A DNA stretch of 55,722 nt from Algicola sp. (lineage in GTDB: Bacteria > Bacteroidota > Bacteroidia > Flavobacteriales > Flavobacteriaceae), in the NCBI GenBank assembly GCA_018222915.1, contig JAAEZI010000007.1, forward strand, positions 1,407 to 57,128, written 5' to 3'. Shown here in pieces: positions 1 through 8,140 of this stretch (position 1 is its first letter; every line of letters starts with the position of its first letter). The translations under genes and the position numbers were made by a program. The notes below the pieces were generated by a model. That model ran no database searches and was not told the DNA's origin. It saw only the letters and a list, made by a program, of their open reading frames with translations.

Positions 1-2
1 CG

Positions 3-890
3 GTTACTAAAGGTGTTTTCAAAATAAAAGAAATCAAAGCAATTGGTTTGGATGAAAAAGAGTTTATGAAGTACCTGATGGCGATGGAAGAACAATCCAC
101 TCATCCTATTGCAAAAGCTATTTTAGAATATAAAGATGAAGGCGCAGATTATGAGGCTTCCGAAGTTACAGAAATAGCAGGAAAAGGTTTAAAAGGTATA
201 GTAAATGGTAAGACTGTTTTAGTTGGTAATAAAGCCCTAATGTCAGCCAATAATATTAAAGTTTTAGAGGAAACAGAAACTATTGTAGAATCTATAGTAT
301 TAGTATCTATAGACAATGAATTTGCAGGTTATGTTGTCATTGCAGATGAATTAAAAGAAGATGCAAAAGAAACAATTACAGCCTTACATAAAGTTGGTAT
401 TAATAATATAATGATGCTTTCTGGAGATAAGGATTCCATTACCCAGCAAGTAGCAAGAGAATTAAATATTGAAAAGGCTAAAGGTGGTTTGTTACCAGAA
501 GATAAATTAAATGAAGTTGAGCTTTTAAAACAAAATCCTGAAAACAAAATTGCTTTTATAGGTGATGGTATTAATGACGCACCAGTTTTAGCAGCAAGTG
601 ATGTAGGAATAGCAATGGGTGGTTTAGGAAGTGATGTCGCTATTGAAACAGCAGATGTTATCATTCAAACAGACCAACCTTCAAAAGTGGTAAAGGCGAT
701 TAAAATTAGTCGTTCCACTCGCAAAATTGTATGGCAAAACATCATTTTAGCATTTGGAGTAAAAGTAATTGTATTAATTTTAGGTGCAGGTGGTTTAGCA
801 ACAATGTGGGAAGCAGTTTTTGCTGATGTTGGAGTGGCTTTATTAGCGATCTTAAACGCTGTACGATTACAGAAAATGAATTGGGAATGA
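3..890 (+). CDS. Zn/Cd/Pb-type heavy-metal P-type ATPase, C-terminal part (5' end off window)
   Basis: This is the second half of an inner-membrane P1B-type ATPase that exports heavy-metal ions. The open frame runs in from the left edge; its first visible residues (T-V-T-K-G) are the tail of the DKTGT(V/L)T phosphorylation motif. Further on come the HP dipeptide of the nucleotide-binding domain (near base 102), an MLSGD hinge motif and GDGINDAP (561-584). The last two membrane segments carry a lysine in the first (GVKVIV) and the ADVG motif in the second. That pattern is typical of the ZntA/CadA (Zn, Cd, Pb) subgroup; the copper subgroup has YN and MSS instead. The subgroup call is inference from these residues. 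No partner regulator is visible. The gene is followed by about 375 bases without a clear gene. Confidence 0.9.
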   Translation, partial: VTKGVFKIKEIKAIGLDEKEFMKYLMAMEEQSTHPIAKAILEYKDEGADYEASEVTEIAGKGLKGIVNGKTVLVGNKALMSANNIKVLEETETIVESIVLVSIDNEFAGYVVIADELKEDAKETITALHKVGINNIMMLSGDKDSITQQVARELNIEKAKGGLLPEDKLNEVELLKQNPENKIAFIGDGINDAPVLAASDVGIAMGGLGSDVAIETADVIIQTDQPSKVVKAIKISRSTRKIVWQNIILAFGVKVIVLILGAGGLATMWEAVFADVGVALLAILNAVRLQKMNWE

Positions 891-1265
891 ATATCGGAAC
901 AGAAATAGATTTTCTATAATTTTTAACTATTGATAATCGAGAGTCCAACGCAAAAAAGCTATACACATTCTCAGTCGCATTATCCCCACTGCACCAAAAC
1001 TGCAAAAAAGTATGTCTTTACTAACGCTGAATGACAATCTGAACGGAAAAAAAAGTCAGTGGGTAACAACGTGTAAAAAAAATAGCTGTTTAATCGATTA
1101 ATCGAAAGAAAATGAATAATTTAAAGGTCTGTTTTTTTTCCGAAAAATTAGTGAGTAAAATCCGTTACAACTCATACGCGATTCCTTCGTAGCACATTTG
1201 AAGTGTTAAATGCGGTATCAAAAGTCTGGAAAAATGATATTCAGAATAATAAAACTACGGTAAAT
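891..1265. other. Intergenic region with overlapping palindromes and a cassette-like motif
   Basis: No convincing gene lies here. Two overlapping perfect 12-bp palindromes occur at 1090-1101 (TTAATCGATTAA) and 1094-1105 (TCGATTAATCGA); they could be an operator but nothing proves it. A string TAACAACGTGT at 1064-1074 and the left copy of a 13-bp direct repeat at 1207-1219 lie between the ATPase and the defence module. A GTG-started extension of the next gene could begin at 1203, but it adds 21 residues that do not look like part of the nuclease domain. Confidence 0.4.
1207..1219 (+). repeat. Left copy of 13-bp direct repeat flanking the defence module
   Basis: The string TAAATGCGGTATC is repeated exactly at 5048-5060, on the far side of the two defence genes. 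The similarity extends imperfectly to the left: AAGTGTT here against AAGCGTT there, with a two-base gap. It could be a footprint of insertion (attL-like), or chance, since random 13-base repeats are expected in a window this long. Its position exactly at the two edges of the module is what makes it notable. Confidence 0.4.
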
Positions 1266-3560
1266 ATGGAATATGATTTTTCTAAACTCAATGACAGAGA
1301 ATTTGAAGCATTAGGAGCTTCAATAATTGAAAATATTTTAACCAAAAGAGTTGAAATATTTAAATCTGGTAGAGATGGCGGAGTTGATGGTAGATTTTGG
1401 ATTGGTAAATCGAAAGAAGGCATTATACAATGCAAGCACTATATTTCAACACCATATTCAACATTAATATCTAAATTAAAATCTGAGGAATTAGCAAAAG
1501 TCAAAAAGCTTAAACCTGCGCAATATATATTTATTACTTCCAAAAAATTATCTCGTCAAAATAAGCAAGAAATAAAAGCAATTTTCCATCCTTTTATACT
1601 TAGGGAATCAGATATTTATGGATATGAAGATTTGATTGGATTTTTATCAAAAAAGGAAAATCAAGAAATCGTTGAAAGAAACTATAAATTATGGATTACT
1701 AGCACTTCTGTTTTAGACTTAATTTATAATAATGCTATAAAAGGTAGAAGCGAGAGTACCATTAGAGAAATTGAAGAAAAAGCTTATAAATATGCTATAA
1801 CAGAAAATCACAGAAAAGGATTAAAAATTCTTGAAGACAACAATGTTGTTATAATGACTGGAGAACCAGGAATAGGTAAAACTACTCTTGCTGATAACCT
1901 AGCTCTTTATTACGCAGCGAAAGGATATGAGTTTTGTGATATAGAAGAAAATATTAGTGAAGCTGAAAGTATATTCAGAGAACGAGAAAAGAAGAATATT
2001 TTATTTTACTGTGACGATTTTTTAGGAAGCAATCTATACGATGCTATTAACAACAAAAGAGATTCGCATATTGTTAAATTTATCAATAGAGTTCGTAAGG
2101 ATGATTCGAAAAAATTTATTCTCACGTCTCGTACGACTATTTTAAATAAGGCATTTAGTTTAAGTCATAGGTTTCAAAATGGTAACATTCGTGAAAACGA
2201 GTTTTTACTAAGAGTTGAAAACTTAACTAATGTTGATAAAGCCAAAATTTTATATAACCACATTTATCATTCAAATTTAAATGACGTATATCAAGATAAG
2301 ATATATCAAGATAAGAGATATAAAGTGATAATTAGACATCGCAATTTCAACCCTCGTATAATAGAATTCGTAACTGATTCTGGAAGAGTTGGTCATATCC
2401 CACCTGAAGAATATTGGAAATACATTATCAAAAGTTTAAATAATCCAGAAGACATTTGGGCGGATTATTTTCAAAACCAAACGGATGATTGTGTTAGAGC
2501 TTTAACATTTTTGACTGTTTACAATAATGGTAAAATTTCAGAAGAAGAATTAAGACGTTCTTATAACACATTTTTAAATATTCATAACGTAAATCTTGGT
2601 GACCAAACTGATAAAAGTTTTGAAGCAGTAAGAAAATTGGCTACAAAATCACTGTTAAACAGAAATCAGATTGATGAGGATAAATTTGAATATGTTTTGT
2701 TTAATCCATCCATCGCTGATTTTGTTCTTGAATCGTATTCGGATGACAGTAATTTAATATCTAACATTATAAAATCTTTGGAGAACGAAATCTCTATAGA
2801 TTATTTAAAAGCTTTATCAGGACTAGGAAAGAAAATAAATAGTTCAAATCTAAAAAGGATTCAAGAAAACTTATTCGATTTCTTCTTTGAACGAAAATTA
2901 AATGAAGAAGATTGGGATTTTTTAATATTACTTTCTTTTTTAGATTTTTTCAATGAAAAAACAAATAAAAGAATCGAACGCTTTCTAAATACATTAATAG
3001 AATCAGATAGTCCTAATGGCAATAGATTATGGGAACTATTAATAATTCTGACAGAATTTGAACCCCAAATAGAATTTAAAGATTTTGATTTTTTACACAA
3101 CTTCATAGAAGATGTTTTAGATGAGGACTCATTGAGAGAGCTTTTTAATTTTATCGATACCTATAACATAGAAGATAAGCATATTTTATTTCAAGCTCAA
3201 AATCTTATAGAAAATTACTTAGGTAGCATTGTTGACAATAATGATTTAGATGTGGACTATACTAAGCACATAAATGAATATTACTATTCAGAAGGTTATC
3301 CTGAATTTGATATTGATTTAAATGGTATTGAATCAGAAGTTCAAGAAAGTCTTGACTATTATTTAGACGGTTTCAATAAGACTGTATTAGAAAAAATTGA
3401 TTTTGATTTATCAAGATTCGTGTCAAATTTGAATGTAGAAGAATTGGCAATGAGGTTTTTCGAAAGTTACGAGCCTGATTATGAAGATGATTATAGTGGA
3501 GGGTATTACTCTGGCTCATCATACGAAGATGATATAGATGAAATTTTTGAACGTTCATAA
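1266..3560 (+). CDS. PD-(D/E)xK nuclease fused to STAND-like NTPase (Avs-like defence protein)
   Basis: The protein (764 residues from the ATG at 1266) has an N-terminal Mrr/restriction-endonuclease-like domain. An aspartate in GRDGGVDG (residue 41) and QCK (lysine 57) form the expected PD-(D/E)xK core. A P-loop NTPase follows, with Walker A GEPGIGKTT at 199-207 and a Walker B-like LFYCDD ending near 251; it resembles the nSTAND3 group. The rest is a long, probably helical region ending in a strongly acidic tail. Such nuclease-STAND fusions are known or predicted antiphage sensors that cut DNA once activated; the trigger here cannot be read. An upstream GTG (1203) would add 21 residues outside the domain. 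The gene is much more AT-rich than most of the window and is followed by an AbiH-like gene, which supports a defence role. An ordinary restriction enzyme is less likely because no methylase is present. Confidence 0.8.
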   Translation: MEYDFSKLNDREFEALGASIIENILTKRVEIFKSGRDGGVDGRFWIGKSKEGIIQCKHYISTPYSTLISKLKSEELAKVKKLKPAQYIFITSKKLSRQNKQEIKAIFHPFILRESDIYGYEDLIGFLSKKENQEIVERNYKLWITSTSVLDLIYNNAIKGRSESTIREIEEKAYKYAITENHRKGLKILEDNNVVIMTGEPGIGKTTLADNLALYYAAKGYEFCDIEENISEAESIFREREKKNILFYCDDFLGSNLYDAINNKRDSHIVKFINRVRKDDSKKFILTSRTTILNKAFSLSHRFQNGNIRENEFLLRVENLTNVDKAKILYNHIYHSNLNDVYQDKIYQDKRYKVIIRHRNFNPRIIEFVTDSGRVGHIPPEEYWKYIIKSLNNPEDIWADYFQNQTDDCVRALTFLTVYNNGKISEEELRRSYNTFLNIHNVNLGDQTDKSFEAVRKLATKSLLNRNQIDEDKFEYVLFNPSIADFVLESYSDDSNLISNIIKSLENEISIDYLKALSGLGKKINSSNLKRIQENLFDFFFERKLNEEDWDFLILLSFLDFFNEKTNKRIERFLNTLIESDSPNGNRLWELLIILTEFEPQIEFKDFDFLHNFIEDVLDEDSLRELFNFIDTYNIEDKHILFQAQNLIENYLGSIVDNNDLDVDYTKHINEYYYSEGYPEFDIDLNGIESEVQESLDYYLDGFNKTVLEKIDFDLSRFVSNLNVEELAMRFFESYEPDYEDDYSGGYYSGSSYEDDIDEIFERS

Positions 3561-3674
3561 AACAATAAAATTTGAGCTAAATAACTCGCTTATTACTTGT
3601 TGGATCTTAGATTCATATTCAAGCCATAGCTTTAATCAATTTCAAAAAATCACCTTCTGAAAAATTAAATAAAA

Positions 3675-4889
3675 ATGCCTAAAATTTTAATAACTGGAAA
3701 TGGATTTGATCTTAGCTATGGTCTGCCTACTGCATATCATGATTTCATTAATATTCTAAATAAAATAGAAAATAATAATAATACTGTATCATTTGAAGCA
3801 TTATACTCTTCAATTAATTCATATGATAAAATTTGCAGGACTTACTACGATTTTGAAATAAATTTAGAAAAAATTGAATTATTAAAGGATGCAATTAAAA
3901 AAAACAATTGGTATAAGTTCTTTAGTGATGAATTCAATATTGAAACTTGGATAGATTTTGAAAACAAAATTGAGTTTGTAGTTAAAACAATATTTAATTC
4001 AATGGAGGATATCCAAAACAAAATATTTTCAAATGGATCTGTTCCAACAGATGATTTATATTATGGTCGCGACCTTTTTAACAACAACATAGAATCAATC
4101 CAGGTTCTTACAAAGTTTAATCTGATTTCTTTAGATGAGACTCGAGATAATTTAAATTTGAATAAAGAATTTATTGTTCGAAAGTATGGATATTATATTA
4201 AAGTAGATATTGATAAGGTAACTAAATATCTTTATTCTGAATTATACGATTTTAAGAAAATATTTAATTACTATTTTGAAACATTTGTGTTTCCATTATA
4301 TGATAATTTAAAAATTGAATTATTTCCTTTTATTTATAAAAGTGTAGATAGACATTACACTTTTAATTATACGCCAACCTTTGAAAGGTTTACACGCGCT
4401 AAGAAAATTACTAGCTATATTCATGGTAAAGTCAATTCAAAAACTAATCAAATTGTTCTTGGAATAGATGAAGTGCCATCGGATAGTAAGTATAGAAAAA
4501 ATTTTTTACCATTTACAAAATATTTTCAAAAATTAGATAATAAAACAGACTATCTTTTCATAAAAGAATTTGAGAAAGAGCAAAATTCAAATTATATGTT
4601 TTTTTTCTTAGGTCATTCGTTAGACAAATCAGATAAAGATTATATCAATGAAGTTTTTGATTTTGTAAATAATTTAAATGCAAGTATTAAAAATATTATA
4701 GTACTATATCATACTGAAGGAGCGAAATCTCAGTTGTTACTCAATCTACTTGATATTCGTGGAAAAGAAGATATTCAAGAATTAATGAAAACTAAAATAC
4801 TGAAGTTCATACCTATAAATTCTAATCAATTTGAGATACTACTAAATACTGATCTTACTAACTCGTCAAATAACATTTCTGTATTTTAG
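3675..4889 (+). CDS. AbiH-family abortive-infection protein
   Basis: This protein (404 residues) has the hallmarks of the AbiH family. It starts with a nucleotide-binding-like GNGFDLSYGLPT motif (residues 8-19), has W-I-D-F-E near 92-96, FNYT at 230-233, a conserved IHG at 249-251, and GHSLDKSDKDY at 313-323. AbiH was first described as a lactococcal phage-abortive-infection protein; its biochemistry is poorly understood. No signal peptide or membrane segment is visible, so it should be cytosolic. It lies 114 bases after the nuclease-STAND gene on the same strand, with equally AT-rich codon use. The two could act together or be independent systems in one island. A small hairpin follows the gene. 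Confidence 0.85.
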   Translation: MPKILITGNGFDLSYGLPTAYHDFINILNKIENNNNTVSFEALYSSINSYDKICRTYYDFEINLEKIELLKDAIKKNNWYKFFSDEFNIETWIDFENKIEFVVKTIFNSMEDIQNKIFSNGSVPTDDLYYGRDLFNNNIESIQVLTKFNLISLDETRDNLNLNKEFIVRKYGYYIKVDIDKVTKYLYSELYDFKKIFNYYFETFVFPLYDNLKIELFPFIYKSVDRHYTFNYTPTFERFTRAKKITSYIHGKVNSKTNQIVLGIDEVPSDSKYRKNFLPFTKYFQKLDNKTDYLFIKEFEKEQNSNYMFFFLGHSLDKSDKDYINEVFDFVNNLNASIKNIIVLYHTEGAKSQLLLNLLDIRGKEDIQELMKTKILKFIPINSNQFEILLNTDLTNSSNNISVF

Positions 4890-4938
4890 CGTTTCACAAC
4901 ACCGAATATAATTTTTTCATAGTTCTAGTCTACTTATC

Positions 4939-4956
4939 AAAATCCTCACGGATTTT
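4939..4956 (+). terminator. Small hairpin downstream of the AbiH-like gene
   Basis: A 7-bp stem AAAATCC/GGATTTT with loop TCAC lies 50 bases after the stop codon. There is no clean T-run directly after it, so it is only a weak terminator candidate. It could also be part of a mobile-cassette end. Confidence 0.35.
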
Positions 4957-5037
4957 CTATTCCGTTTTTATTTGCTGAATTAATTGTTTAACCACACAGC
5001 AAACTATCTGACTATTATCAAATCACACTTTAAGTGT

Positions 5038-5265
5038 TTAAGCGTTGTAAATGCGGTATCTTGCTAAAATGAATTCATCGAGAATGAATTCTTGAAATTC
5101 TTTAAACTCATCTGCTGCATCTAATTCCTCTATTGCTTTAAATAGTAATTGACGGTAATATTCTGCTTGGTATTCAAGTCTATTTATTTCTTTTAAAATT
5201 TGTTTAGAAACTGAATTGTTTTCATCTGAATTGATTTTACTTGAATTTGTGGTGTTTTTCTTCAT
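5038..5265 (-). CDS. Small hypothetical protein (75 aa)
   Basis: The family is not recognised. The protein begins with a polar stretch rich in Asn, Ser and Lys, then continues as a likely amphipathic helix rich in Glu, Leu, Tyr and Phe; it has no signal peptide or membrane segment. Its last codons contain the right copy of the 13-bp repeat (5048-5060) that also occurs left of the defence module. Its start lies next to the tmRNA terminator on the same strand. It could be a native gene whose 3' end served as an insertion point, or a small island gene. That the frame is translated is likely but unproven. Confidence 0.5.
   Translation of the reverse strand: MKKNTTNSSKINSDENNSVSKQILKEINRLEYQAEYYRQLLFKAIEELDAADEFKEFQEFILDEFILARYRIYNA
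5048..5060 (+). repeat. Right copy of 13-bp direct repeat flanking the defence module
   Basis: This is the exact partner of the repeat at 1207-1219. It lies inside the final codons of the small minus-strand gene ending at 5038, so an insertion here would have kept that gene nearly intact. No integrase is visible between the copies. Confidence 0.4.
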
Positions 5266-5309
5266 TTAAATATTTTAGTAATTAATGTTAAAATATCAAC
5301 GAAATTATC

Positions 5310-5353
5310 AACCATAAAACAAAACCCTTGTATTTACTGACAATACAAGGGTT
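5310..5353 (-). terminator. Rho-independent terminator of the tmRNA gene
   Basis: A perfect 12-bp stem (AACCCTTGTATT at 5323-5334 with AATACAAGGGTT at 5342-5353, loop of 7) begins a few bases past the tmRNA 3' end. On the minus strand it is followed by TTTTGTTTTA, which is a good intrinsic terminator. Confidence 0.85.
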
Positions 5354-5358
5354 AATTG

Positions 5359-5751
5359 TGGAGTCGGAGAGAATCGAACTCTCGTCCAAACAAGCTATTA
5401 AAGAGCTTTCTACACGTTTAGTCTTTCCTTGTTTTTTAGATGTCAGGCTGGCAAAAGACAACCTACCTAACACTTAGCTTTTAAATCTCGACCGTACATC
5501 AAAGCGCTATACGATCTTAGTTAATTTTTACGATGCCTCTAAATAGAACGCCACTAACCAAGGCTTTCTGGAGACATTTAGCCTTCCTACCTAGTAGGAA
5601 CTAGCACAATCTTACTGTAATTCAGATTACGCAGCTAAAGCGTAGTTATTCTCGCCGTTTAAAAAGTTGACCTAGCCTTTTACGTGTCTCATGGTCGTTA
5701 CACGACGTGCTTACCGTTTAATGAGTCTCGCTGTCAAAACCAGTCGACCCC
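5359..5751 (-). ncRNA. ssrA: tmRNA (transfer-messenger RNA)
   Basis: Read on the minus strand, the RNA starts GGGGTCGACTGG and ends in a tRNA-like T-arm (GAGAG, TTCGATT, CTCTC) followed by CGACTCCA. GGGGTCG pairs with CGACTCC to form the 7-bp acceptor stem. The terminal CCA is not fully encoded, as the genome continues ACAA. The tag frame, at 5656-5627, reads G-E-N-N-Y-A-L-A-A-stop, with GGC as the probable resume codon. This matches the ALAA-ending degradation tags known in Bacteroidota. The RNA rescues stalled ribosomes together with SmpB and marks the released peptide for proteolysis. The length of about 393 bases fits a one-piece tmRNA. A perfect terminator follows it. Confidence 0.95.
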
Positions 5752-5769
5752 ATTTTAGGTAATCATGCT

Positions 5770-5848
5770 GGCGTTCCCTTTCAGGTCAGGCTCTCGGCAG
5801 TCGCTCTCTTTGAGGAGCTCCAACAATGCCTCCATCCTTAACGCAAAC
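5770..5848 (+). repeat. Short interspersed repeat, copy A
   Basis: This segment starts GGCGTTCCCTTT, contains AGGTCAGGCT, and ends TCCATCCTTAACGCAAA. The same ordered blocks occur at 45231-45327, in both cases in intergenic DNA. Similar GGCGT...CCTTAACGC elements are, to my recollection, common in flavobacterial genomes. Its tail (ATCCTTAA, 5834-5841) can pair with TTAAGGAT at 5873-5880. It lies between the tmRNA 5' end and the probable tmRNA promoter. Function unknown. Confidence 0.65.
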
Positions 5849-5890
5849 ACCTCCAAAAAACGCACAAACGTTTTAAGGATTGCGAATTTA

Positions 5891-5920
5891 CAAAAATACT
5901 AGTGCAAAACCCATACCAAG
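5891..5920 (-). promoter_or_regulatory. Possible promoter of the tmRNA gene
   Basis: On the minus strand a perfect Bacteroidota -7 element TATTTTTG (5898-5891) is preceded, 18 bases upstream, by CTTG (5920-5917), a near match to the -33 TTTG element. The transcript would start about 135 bases before the mature tmRNA, so the interspersed repeat would be part of a processed leader. Confidence 0.4.
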
Positions 5921-5989
5921 CTGGTTTTAATAGTATTTTAAGAAAATATGTCAGTACAAACCGTTATTTTTAAAGTAAAACAAAGCCTT

Positions 5990-6202
5990 ATGATTAAAGA
6001 AGGGACAAAAGTACAATGGCCATGGGGCAACGGCACAGCCTCGGGAAAAGTCAAAGAAAGTTATACGCAAAAAGTGACTAAAACCATCAAAGGAAATGAG
6101 GTGACGAGGCACGGCGAAGCAGGCAATAAAGCCTTGTATATTGAGCAGGAGGATGGGACGCATGTCCTTAAAAGCGAAAGTGAAGTCACACGCACTGACT
6201 GA
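5990..6202 (+). CDS. Small TUDOR-like protein (DUF2945/Hva1 family)
   Basis: A 70-residue soluble protein of the DUF2945 (hypervirulence-associated TUDOR domain) family. It starts M-I-K-E-G-T-K-V-Q-W and contains the conserved pattern W-G-N-G-x-A-x-G-x-V, then IKGNEVTRHG, and ends with HVLKSESEV. Family members are small single-domain proteins of unknown function with an SH3/Tudor-like barrel. An in-frame ATG at 5948 would add 14 residues, but family proteins normally begin at the inner methionine, so 5990 is preferred. It is 61 bases upstream of the dehydrogenase gene on the same strand. Confidence 0.75.
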   Translation: MIKEGTKVQWPWGNGTASGKVKESYTQKVTKTIKGNEVTRHGEAGNKALYIEQEDGTHVLKSESEVTRTD

Positions 6203-6263
6203 TTCTTGAACACCACTTGCTAAAGCCATAAAATCCGCTTATTTTCGTGCAAAATTATCAGTC

Positions 6264-7469
6264 ATGAAATTCGCTATTATAAAAGAACGTAAAAACCCAC
6301 CAGACCGACGCGTGGTCTTTTCACCCGAAAAACTGGCAGAAGCCCAACTGGCATTTCCTCAAGCAGAATTTGTTGTGGAGTCTTCTGATATTCGTGTGTT
6401 TTCAGATGATGCCTATCGCGAAAAGGGATTTACAGTGACCGATGATGTGTCGGATGCCGATGTCATGATTGGTGTGAAAGAAGTCCCTATTGATGCGTTG
6501 ATTCCGAATAAAAAGTACTTCTATTTTTCACATACCATTAAAAAGCAACCCTACAATCGGAAATTACTCAAGGCCATGCTCGATAAGCATATCGAAATGT
6601 ATGACCATGAGACCATCGTTAAAAAAAGTGGCGCGCGATTAATTGGTTTTGGTCGCTATGCAGGATTGGTAGGCGCTTATAATGGGTTTCGAGCTCTGGG
6701 TTTAAGAGACGGACTCTTTCAATTGCCAAAAGTAGAAACGCTTACCGATTTGGAAGCGGTAAAACGCGAATTGGATAAAATTACCTTACCGAATATCAAA
6801 ATTGTATTATCAGGAACCGGGAAAGTCGCCATGGGTGCCAAAGAGATATTAGATCATCTCAAGATTAAAGAGGTGAGTGATGCCTTGTATTTGACCTCGC
6901 AATTTTCAGAACCTGTCTATTGCATGATTGACGTCATGGAGTACAATAAACGAAAAGACGGTAAAGTAGGGGACAAGTGGGCATTTTATAAAGATCCCAG
7001 TGGCTACGAAAGCAACTTTATGCCGTATGCCAAACAATCCGACTACTTTATAGCTGGCCATTTTTATGGTAATAATGCCCCGTACTTATTTACGAGAGCC
7101 GATGCTAAACACCCTGATTTTAGAATTAATTTGGTAGCTGATATTTCCTGCGATATCGACGGACCCGTCGCTTCAACGATTCGGCCATCCACCATAGCCG
7201 ATCCGTTTTATGGTTATGATCCAACTACCGAAAGTGAGGTGGCTTTTGATGCAGATAAGGCCATAACCGTCATGGCTGTTGACAATTTACCATGTGAGCT
7301 TCCCAAAGATGCGAGTGAAGGTTTTGGTGATATGTTTTTGGAAAGTGTGATTCCTGCCTTTTTTAATGACGATGAACGCGGGATTTTAAAACGTGCAAAA
7401 ATCACCACTAATAATGGGCAACTCACCGAACGTTTTAAATACCTGCAAGACTACGTGGATGGCAAGTAA
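6264..7469 (+). CDS. Alanine dehydrogenase/saccharopine dehydrogenase-like NAD(P)-dependent oxidoreductase
   Basis: A 401-residue cytosolic enzyme of the AlaDH/PNT superfamily. The N-terminal catalytic half has KERKNPPDRR near the start, GVKEVP (70-75) and FSHT (88-91). The NAD-binding Rossmann part carries GTGKVAMGA (184-192). The C-terminal DIDGPVASTIRPSTIADPFYGYDP region resembles the substrate-side segment of NAD-dependent lysine-forming saccharopine dehydrogenases (LYS1 type). The exact substrate (saccharopine, alanine or another amino acid) cannot be read from the sequence. The gene stands alone, with a convergent membrane-protein operon ending 15 bases downstream. Confidence 0.75.
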   Translation: MKFAIIKERKNPPDRRVVFSPEKLAEAQLAFPQAEFVVESSDIRVFSDDAYREKGFTVTDDVSDADVMIGVKEVPIDALIPNKKYFYFSHTIKKQPYNRKLLKAMLDKHIEMYDHETIVKKSGARLIGFGRYAGLVGAYNGFRALGLRDGLFQLPKVETLTDLEAVKRELDKITLPNIKIVLSGTGKVAMGAKEILDHLKIKEVSDALYLTSQFSEPVYCMIDVMEYNKRKDGKVGDKWAFYKDPSGYESNFMPYAKQSDYFIAGHFYGNNAPYLFTRADAKHPDFRINLVADISCDIDGPVASTIRPSTIADPFYGYDPTTESEVAFDADKAITVMAVDNLPCELPKDASEGFGDMFLESVIPAFFNDDERGILKRAKITTNNGQLTERFKYLQDYVDGK

Positions 7470-7483
7470 ATGTCAGATTCCGT

Positions 7484-8140
7484 TTAAATAATTTTATGTG
7501 ATAAGGCCTTGACGAGCCAGTAGGAAACGGCTAAAAAGGAAGCGAAAGTTAAGGTGAAAACCCAGGCTTCAAGGTTTGGCTCTATAATAAGTATAACGGC
7601 ATCAACGATGATGTCTAGCGGCTGATGCAAAATTTCCCAAGAATTGTAACGTAAAAAGCGTCCTAAGTAAACGCCAAAAGCAGATAGCCCAAAAATACCT
7701 AGCATTAATGGCGTCATAAGCTTTGGGTGAAGGTGTTGTTTTAATAGCTTTTCCATATCAAAAAGGGAAAGAAAAAATAGGAGTAACCCGTTAAAAGCAA
7801 AGGACATAATCACCAAAATATCTAACCATAAAAAATGTTGATTGGTGCGTGTTAAATGCAATAAGTCGGTCACAATGTAAGGGGCGTTCGGTAAGAATAG
7901 CAACCACACACCAAAGGTGAGGAATAAGGTTACCTTATGTAACTTAATTTTGCTAGAAATTAAGGTGGTAATAGCAAATGGGATGATGGCTAAAAATAAG
8001 TTCCATACCAGAAATAATAAGTAAAAGGATTGATGAATTTTAATTCTAACCATCAATAAAATGATGCTTAGAGCCATAGATACGGTTAATAAGGATAAGA
8101 TTTTAAACCGGTTGAGAATGAGTGTTTTTATGGTGTCCAT
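7484..8140 (-). CDS. DUF1361 membrane protein
   Basis: A 218-residue polytopic inner-membrane protein with about six or seven hydrophobic segments. It carries the DUF1361 signature region FLPNAPYIVTDLLHL after the third segment and a conserved LGRFLRYNSWEI segment. The family's function is unknown. It is the last gene of a minus-strand operon and overlaps the DUF2809 gene upstream by 13 bases, which suggests translational coupling. Confidence 0.85.
   Translation of the reverse strand: MDTIKTLILNRFKILSLLTVSMALSIILLMVRIKIHQSFYLLFLVWNLFLAIIPFAITTLISSKIKLHKVTLFLTFGVWLLFLPNAPYIVTDLLHLTRTNQHFLWLDILVIMSFAFNGLLLFFLSLFDMEKLLKQHLHPKLMTPLMLGIFGLSAFGVYLGRFLRYNSWEILHQPLDIIVDAVILIIEPNLEAWVFTLTFASFLAVSYWLVKALSHKII

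Noticed and set aside
1203..1265. GTG start of the nuclease-STAND gene at 1203
   Set aside because: It adds 21 residues that do not look like the nuclease domain and would make the left direct repeat coding; the ATG at 1266 starts with the domain.
5310..5400. ssrA 3' end as the integration site of the defence island
   Set aside because: No second copy of the tmRNA 3' end is seen left of the island, and a perfect terminator and a small gene follow ssrA directly; the border is more likely at 5048-5060. An attL outside the window cannot be excluded.
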